Source: Labilibaculum sp. (GTDB taxonomy: Bacteria; Bacteroidota; Bacteroidia; Bacteroidales; Marinifilaceae). From it: a stretch of 64,000 nucleotides of DNA. Below, piece by piece: positions 60,631 to 64,000 of the stretch. The position numbers and the translations under genes are program-made. Within the stretch, counting starts at the first letter, position 1. Each line of letters opens with the position of its first letter. A model generated the notes under the pieces. That model made no database searches and was not told the origin of the DNA. It saw nothing but the letters and a program-made list of their open reading frames with translations. The stretch covers positions 558,001 to 622,000 of the forward strand of contig NZ_OY761461.1 of NCBI RefSeq assembly GCF_963664555.1, written 5' to 3'.

Positions 60631-61350
60631 ATGGATGAAATTTTTGGAAAAATAGGATCAGCTCAAACTCTTAGTCAGAAGATTGAGCGCCGAATAGAAG
60701 AGGCTATTCGCCAGAAGAAATTGCTGGTGGGAGCTAAACTTCCATCGGAGCGGGAATTATGCGAGATGTTTGCAGTTAGTCGAACTGCATTACGCGAAGC
60801 TTTGCGTAGATTAAGTGCCCGGGGCTTAATTGAAATCAAAAAGGGAAGTGGCATGTATGTTAGTGAATTGAAAATCAAAGATGCCATTGATTCTTTAAAT
60901 TTGTATTATGATTTAAGTTTTGATAGTAACCTGATTCCTCAGATTATAGAAGTCCGGCGTGTTTTTGAACCGGAAATAGCCCGGATGGCAGCAAATAACA
61001 GAAGGGATAAGGATTTGGACTTATTGCTTAAGAATATTGCAGATTTGGAAGATTGCGATCCGGATAACACCCAAATGGAAGCAGATATCATCAATAAATT
61101 TCATTTGAATGTTGCTAAGGCCTCCTGTAATCCTATTGTGATTATTACTATGGAGCCAATCTATTCTCTTTTGCCGCGCATGCGAAATTTGATTTATGCC
61201 AATGTCGATGGAGAGAAAGATTTCACAATTAAAGCTCATCGTACCATTTATGAGGCTATTCGGGATAAGGATGCTGATAAGGCTTTTGAAGCAATGGTTG
61301 GACAAATAAACAGAACCCTTGAGATTTACACACAGTATTTGAAAAAATAA
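60631..61350 (+). CDS. FadR-subfamily GntR transcriptional regulator
   Basis: 239 residues: winged HTH (~12-75, with LPSERELCEMFAVSRTALREALRRLSARGLIEIKKGSGMYV, quoted here in parts as LPSERELCEMF, VSRTALREALRRL and KKGSGMYV) and a C-terminal FCD ligand-binding domain (~95-225) with metal-ligand candidates Asp/His in EVRRVFEPEIARMAA, DIINKFHLNVAKASCN and AHRTIYEAI. It lies beside murQ-nagK-nagB, facing murQ, so it probably controls that amino-sugar cluster. Effector likely a phosphorylated amino sugar (inference). Confidence 0.87.
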   Translation: MDEIFGKIGSAQTLSQKIERRIEEAIRQKKLLVGAKLPSERELCEMFAVSRTALREALRRLSARGLIEIKKGSGMYVSELKIKDAIDSLNLYYDLSFDSNLIPQIIEVRRVFEPEIARMAANNRRDKDLDLLLKNIADLEDCDPDNTQMEADIINKFHLNVAKASCNPIVIITMEPIYSLLPRMRNLIYANVDGEKDFTIKAHRTIYEAIRDKDADKAFEAMVGQINRTLEIYTQYLKK

Positions 61351-61366
61351 GAACTTGACTAGTCCT

Positions 61367-61410
61367 AAAAAAACGGAGGTTGATAATTCAATCTCCGTTT
61401 TTTTTTTATC
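61367..61410. terminator. Bidirectional terminator between the regulator and murQ
   Basis: ACGGAG pairs with CTCCGT, with inner TTGA/TCAA pairing. A run of A precedes and a run of T follows the stem, so it can end both the plus-strand regulator transcript and the minus-strand murQ transcript. Confidence 0.85.
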
Positions 61411-61426
61411 GTTTTTGAAACAATAT

Positions 61427-62257
61427 TTATTTGTAAGCCTCAATTGCCTTTTTTACTGAGCCATGTTTTAATAGTAAGCTTTTGGCAACTTCTTTTTCAA
61501 GTTTTAATTCTTCCATGATCATTTTGGTTCCTCGTTCAACCAATTTTTTGTTGGTAAGCTGCATGTTTACCATTCTATTGCCCTGAACTCTTCCCAATTT
61601 AATCATTAAGCTGGTGGTGATCATGTTTAGAATCATTTTTTGAGCAGTTCCGGCTTTTAATCTGGTACTTCCAGTAACAAATTCGGGTCCTACAATTGCT
61701 TCAATTACAATTTCTGCCTCTTGTGAAACGGGAGCTCCCGGATTGCATGTAATACAAGCTGTAAGCAAACCATTTTCGCGGGCTTTTTTTACTCCCCCAA
61801 TAACATAGGGAGTTGTGCCCGAAGCAGCAATTCCTAATACCGTATCATTTTGATTAAAACCATGTTCCTGTATTTCTTCCCAGGCTTTGTTCCAATCATC
61901 TTCAGCCGATTCAACGGCATTTCGCAAGGCCTTTTCTCCTCCTGCAATCAATCCAATTACAATATTCCCCGGAACTCCAAAAGTTGGCGGCAATTCCGAG
62001 GCATCCAATACGCCAAGTCGGCCACTTGTTCCGGCACCTATATAAAATAATCTACCTCCGGCTTTAACACGATCAACAAGTAGGGAAACAAATTTCTCGA
62101 TTTCGGGAATTGTACGATTTACGGCCAAATGAACTTGTCCGTCTTCCTGATTAATTCCAATAAGTAGTTCATTAACCGACATCTTTTCTAGATTCGAAAA
62201 GTTAGAGGGTGATTCTGTTATTTTGTTTGAAGTTTTCTGATTACCTGCTTTGTTCAT
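61427..62257 (-). CDS. murQ: N-acetylmuramic acid 6-phosphate etherase
   Basis: Splits MurNAc 6-phosphate into GlcNAc 6-phosphate and lactate during cell-wall recycling. 276 residues from the ATG at 62257 (an in-frame TTG at 62278 overlaps the preceding gene). The SIS domain has FYIGAGTSGRLGVLDASELPPTF, quoted here as GAGTSGRLGVLDASELPP, with the catalytic Glu in this block, VIGLIAGGEKALRNAVE and IAASGTTPYVIGGV. A C-terminal UBA-like helical tail (~235-276) is normal. It follows the BadF-type kinase gene by 10 bases in one operon. Confidence 0.95.
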   Translation of the reverse strand: MNKAGNQKTSNKITESPSNFSNLEKMSVNELLIGINQEDGQVHLAVNRTIPEIEKFVSLLVDRVKAGGRLFYIGAGTSGRLGVLDASELPPTFGVPGNIVIGLIAGGEKALRNAVESAEDDWNKAWEEIQEHGFNQNDTVLGIAASGTTPYVIGGVKKARENGLLTACITCNPGAPVSQEAEIVIEAIVGPEFVTGSTRLKAGTAQKMILNMITTSLMIKLGRVQGNRMVNMQLTNKKLVERGTKMIMEELKLEKEVAKSLLLKHGSVKKAIEAYK

Positions 62258-62267
62258 TCTTTTGTTT

Positions 62268-63098
62268 TTATTTACCAAGATGGTATTGAATCAATCCTTC
62301 CAATGGGCTTTGCTCAATTTTTCCAAGACGTAAACCGGTCTCGGTTGCGACCATTTCCAGTTCATTTTTAAAATAATATGCAATACTTCCAATAAAGTGA
62401 ATGGGTAGGTTGATGTGATTATTGTATTGTTTTATATTTCTTTCGAAAAATTCACCGAAGCTCTTTTTTACAAGTTCTGATATATATAGTGATTGAATGT
62501 TCTCAGAAAGAAAGACTGTAAATTGAGCAAGAAAACGGCTGGGAGCTTCCTCTTTGTATACTTTGTTTATGATGTCCGCGTATTCCAGATTGTATTTCTG
62601 ATAGAATGCACTTTTTATTTCTTCAGGGGCAAGATTTTTGAGAATGTCAGCCAATAATTTTTTCCCCATAACAGCTCCGCTGCCTTCGTCACCCAATATG
62701 TATCCCAAGGGAGGAACGTTGTGTTCAATGTTTTCCCCATCGTATAAGCAAGAATTGGATCCCGTTCCGATGATACATGCTATGCCCTTCTCTTTTCCGC
62801 AAACCGATCGTGCAGCGGCTAAAACGTCGCTGTTAATTTCGCAATTGGCATCTGGAAATATTTGTAGTAAGGAGTCTTTAATGATTTGTTTTTTGTCATC
62901 AACAGCACAACCAGCACCGTAAAAAAAGATTTGGGTAACCGAACCAAAATCATCAAGTGAGCTAATTATTTTAATTATCGAATTTGTATTTTGATGGTAT
63001 GGATTGATTCCCAAAGTTTGTTGGCGTTTCATAACGCCTTTACTTCCGAGAAGAACCCAGTCTGTTTTGGTTGATCCGCTCTCTGCAATTAATATCAT
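62268..63098 (-). CDS. BadF/BadG-type ATPase, probable N-acetylglucosamine kinase
   Basis: 276 residues of the ASKHA fold: phosphate-1 motif ILIAESGSTKTDWVLL at the N-terminus, phosphate-2 region ACIIGTGSNSCLYDG (~110), GYILGDEGSGAVMGKKLL (~131), and an adenosine motif near HFIGSIAYYFKNEL. This is the Bacteroidota branch of GlcNAc/MurNAc kinases. It is transcribed with murQ, so phosphorylation of GlcNAc or MurNAc is a good fit. Divergent from nagB, with a 13-base repeat just upstream of its start. Confidence 0.85.
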   Translation of the reverse strand: MILIAESGSTKTDWVLLGSKGVMKRQQTLGINPYHQNTNSIIKIISSLDDFGSVTQIFFYGAGCAVDDKKQIIKDSLLQIFPDANCEINSDVLAAARSVCGKEKGIACIIGTGSNSCLYDGENIEHNVPPLGYILGDEGSGAVMGKKLLADILKNLAPEEIKSAFYQKYNLEYADIINKVYKEEAPSRFLAQFTVFLSENIQSLYISELVKKSFGEFFERNIKQYNNHINLPIHFIGSIAYYFKNELEMVATETGLRLGKIEQSPLEGLIQYHLGK

Positions 63099-63110
63099 AG
63101 TTTTGTTTTT

Positions 63111-63123
63111 ATAACATGTATGA
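63111..63123. promoter_or_regulatory. 13-base repeat near nagK-murQ (candidate operator)
   Basis: ATAACATGTATGA lies 12 bases upstream of the kinase start codon. An identical copy lies at 63285-63297 near nagB. The core ACATGT is palindromic. Confidence 0.6.
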
Positions 63124-63284
63124 TGAATGTTAATTTAAAATGAATTTACAAATAATTAAATTAATATTGAATTTGTATTCTTCCATTTTTATTCCTGCTA
63201 CATTCCTTAATATCCTTATTGTACGGGTGAATTTATTTTCACGTTACAAATATATAAAAATTAAACTTTTGGAAAAAGTATTAT

Positions 63285-63297
63285 ATAACATGTATGA
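63285..63297. promoter_or_regulatory. 13-base repeat near nagB (candidate operator)
   Basis: Second identical copy of ATAACATGTATGA, about 70 bases upstream of the nagB start and 161 bases from the first copy. It fits an operator shared by the two divergent amino-sugar units. Confidence 0.6.
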
Positions 63298-63367
63298 CCA
63301 ATTTTGGAAAATATAATTTTCTGTTCTATTTTTGATCCGAAAGTAATTTAAATCAGGAGATAGCAAA

Positions 63368-64000
63368 ATGGAGAATCAGATACTGCAATTTAGAGAAGAG
63401 CTTGATGAAGCCAAGTTGTATTACCAACCTTCAGATGAGTTCGACAGAACAGTGAAAACCCGGTACGAGAAAATGCCGGCAGATATTTTTTCAACTGCTG
63501 AAAAGGCGGCTAAATGGGTTGCCGGCGAAATTGCAAATGAAATTAAGCAAAAACAAAAGCTTGGTGAAAAGTGTGTTTTGGGATTAGCTACTGGTGCAAC
63601 CCCATTGGGGGTGTATTCCGAATTGATTCGTTTGCACAAAGAGGAAGGTTTATCATTCCTGAATGTGATTACTTTTAATTTGGATGAGTATTATCCGATG
63701 CTGAAACTGAGTGCGCAAAGCTATAATCATTACATGAATGATGTTTTGTTTAATCATATCGATATTCCTAAAAATCAAATTCATGTTCCAAATGGTGAGG
63801 TAAGCAAGATTACAATTACCGGATACTGTAAGGAATATGAAAAGATAATTGATTCGTTTGGAGGATTGGATTTGCAAATACTTGGAATTGGTCGTACAGG
63901 GCACATTGGGTTTAATGAACCAGGTTCGCAACTGGATTCGATAACCCGATTGATTATGCTTGACTCTTTGACCAGACGAGATGCAGCCAAAGACTTTAAT
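63368..64000 (+). CDS. nagB: Glucosamine-6-phosphate deaminase NagB, partial at window end
   Basis: Open frame of 211 codons from the ATG at 63368 that runs off the window. It has the NagB fold: VLGLATGATPLGVYSEL (phosphate loop), FNLDEYYPM with catalytic Asp, the SYNHYMNDVLFNHIDIP segment, and GIGRTGHIGFNEPGSQ with the active-site His/Glu. The N-terminus is longer than E. coli NagB, as in the extended NagB of Bacteroidota, which carries a further C-terminal domain; this cannot be verified here. It converts GlcN 6-phosphate to fructose 6-phosphate. Divergent from the nagK-murQ operon. Confidence 0.93.
   Translation, partial: MENQILQFREELDEAKLYYQPSDEFDRTVKTRYEKMPADIFSTAEKAAKWVAGEIANEIKQKQKLGEKCVLGLATGATPLGVYSELIRLHKEEGLSFLNVITFNLDEYYPMLKLSAQSYNHYMNDVLFNHIDIPKNQIHVPNGEVSKITITGYCKEYEKIIDSFGGLDLQILGIGRTGHIGFNEPGSQLDSITRLIMLDSLTRRDAAKDFN

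Noticed and set aside
62257..62278. Longer murQ start at TTG 62278
   Set aside because: An ATG at 62257 gives the normal protein length and avoids overlap with the kinase gene.
1..64000. CRISPR arrays, prophage genes, integrase or plasmid replication genes
   Set aside because: Reading through the window showed no array of regular spaced repeats and no phage or integrase protein; the IS1182-type element is the only mobile unit seen.

Overview
This window is chromosomal DNA of a member of the Bacteroidota, most likely a marine-type Bacteroidales/Marinilabiliales relative (genus not determinable here). It is AT-rich. Several promoters have the Bacteroidota form TTTG-N18/19-TAnnTTTG instead of -35/-10 boxes, and start codons mostly lack a Shine-Dalgarno sequence. 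SecD and SecF are fused, a TonB-dependent receptor is present, and many proteins match families typical of the phylum (DUF4783, DUF3109, TIGR02757, the extended NagB type). Gene order looks like ordinary core chromosome. The only mobile element seen is one IS1182-family insertion sequence.

Layout. 0-4.4 kb: glutamine synthetase facing an ammonium transporter (nitrogen assimilation), a DUF4783 protein, rlmH. 4.5-11.8 kb: a very large multi-membrane NtrY-like histidine kinase, an MBL-fold hydrolase, a hemerythrin/LuxR-type regulator pair and a TPR protein. 11.9-14.2 kb: the GTPases Der and Era. 14.4-18.4 kb: a complete riboflavin operon (promoter, FMN riboswitch, terminator, ribD-ribE-ribBA-ribH), followed directly by an IS1182-type element (18.38-20.16 kb). 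20.2-31 kb: pseudouridine synthase with an Arg/Ser-rich tail, glmM, mdh, a retropepsin-like protein, secDF, tatA, a Ca/Na exchanger and lolD. 31-37.2 kb: TIGR02757 protein, trmN6-type methyltransferase, a lipoprotein, a saccharopine dehydrogenase-like protein, mutS. 37.4 kb: tRNA-Gly and tRNA-Leu. 37.6-45.2 kb: PAS histidine kinase, EamA transporter, TspO, then a tight three-gene operon (large AAA-type ATPase, MscS-like membrane protein, cation/proton antiporter). 45.4-51.2 kb: a 5'-nucleotidase-like protein with eroded catalytic motifs, a frameshifted OprC-like (probably copper) TonB receptor with a small Cys-rich companion, a DsrE/YedF-like protein and selD. 51.4-56.3 kb: histidine phosphatase lipoprotein, O-methyltransferase, M16 and S41 peptidases, three identical tRNA-Phe genes. 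56.4-64 kb: gpmI, DUF3109 protein, M20 dipeptidase, then an amino-sugar/cell-wall recycling cluster (GntR/FadR regulator, murQ, BadF-type sugar kinase, partial nagB).

Points of most interest: the ATPase/MscS-like/antiporter operon; a 13-base repeat in front of both divergent amino-sugar operons with a related copy before the regulator gene; the CxxxM and HxM copper-ligand motifs in a receptor broken by a one-base frameshift; the hemerythrin/LuxR pair in which both partners lack a hallmark residue set; and the 1,223-residue histidine kinase. All functions are inferred from reading the sequence and from family knowledge; no database search was run.
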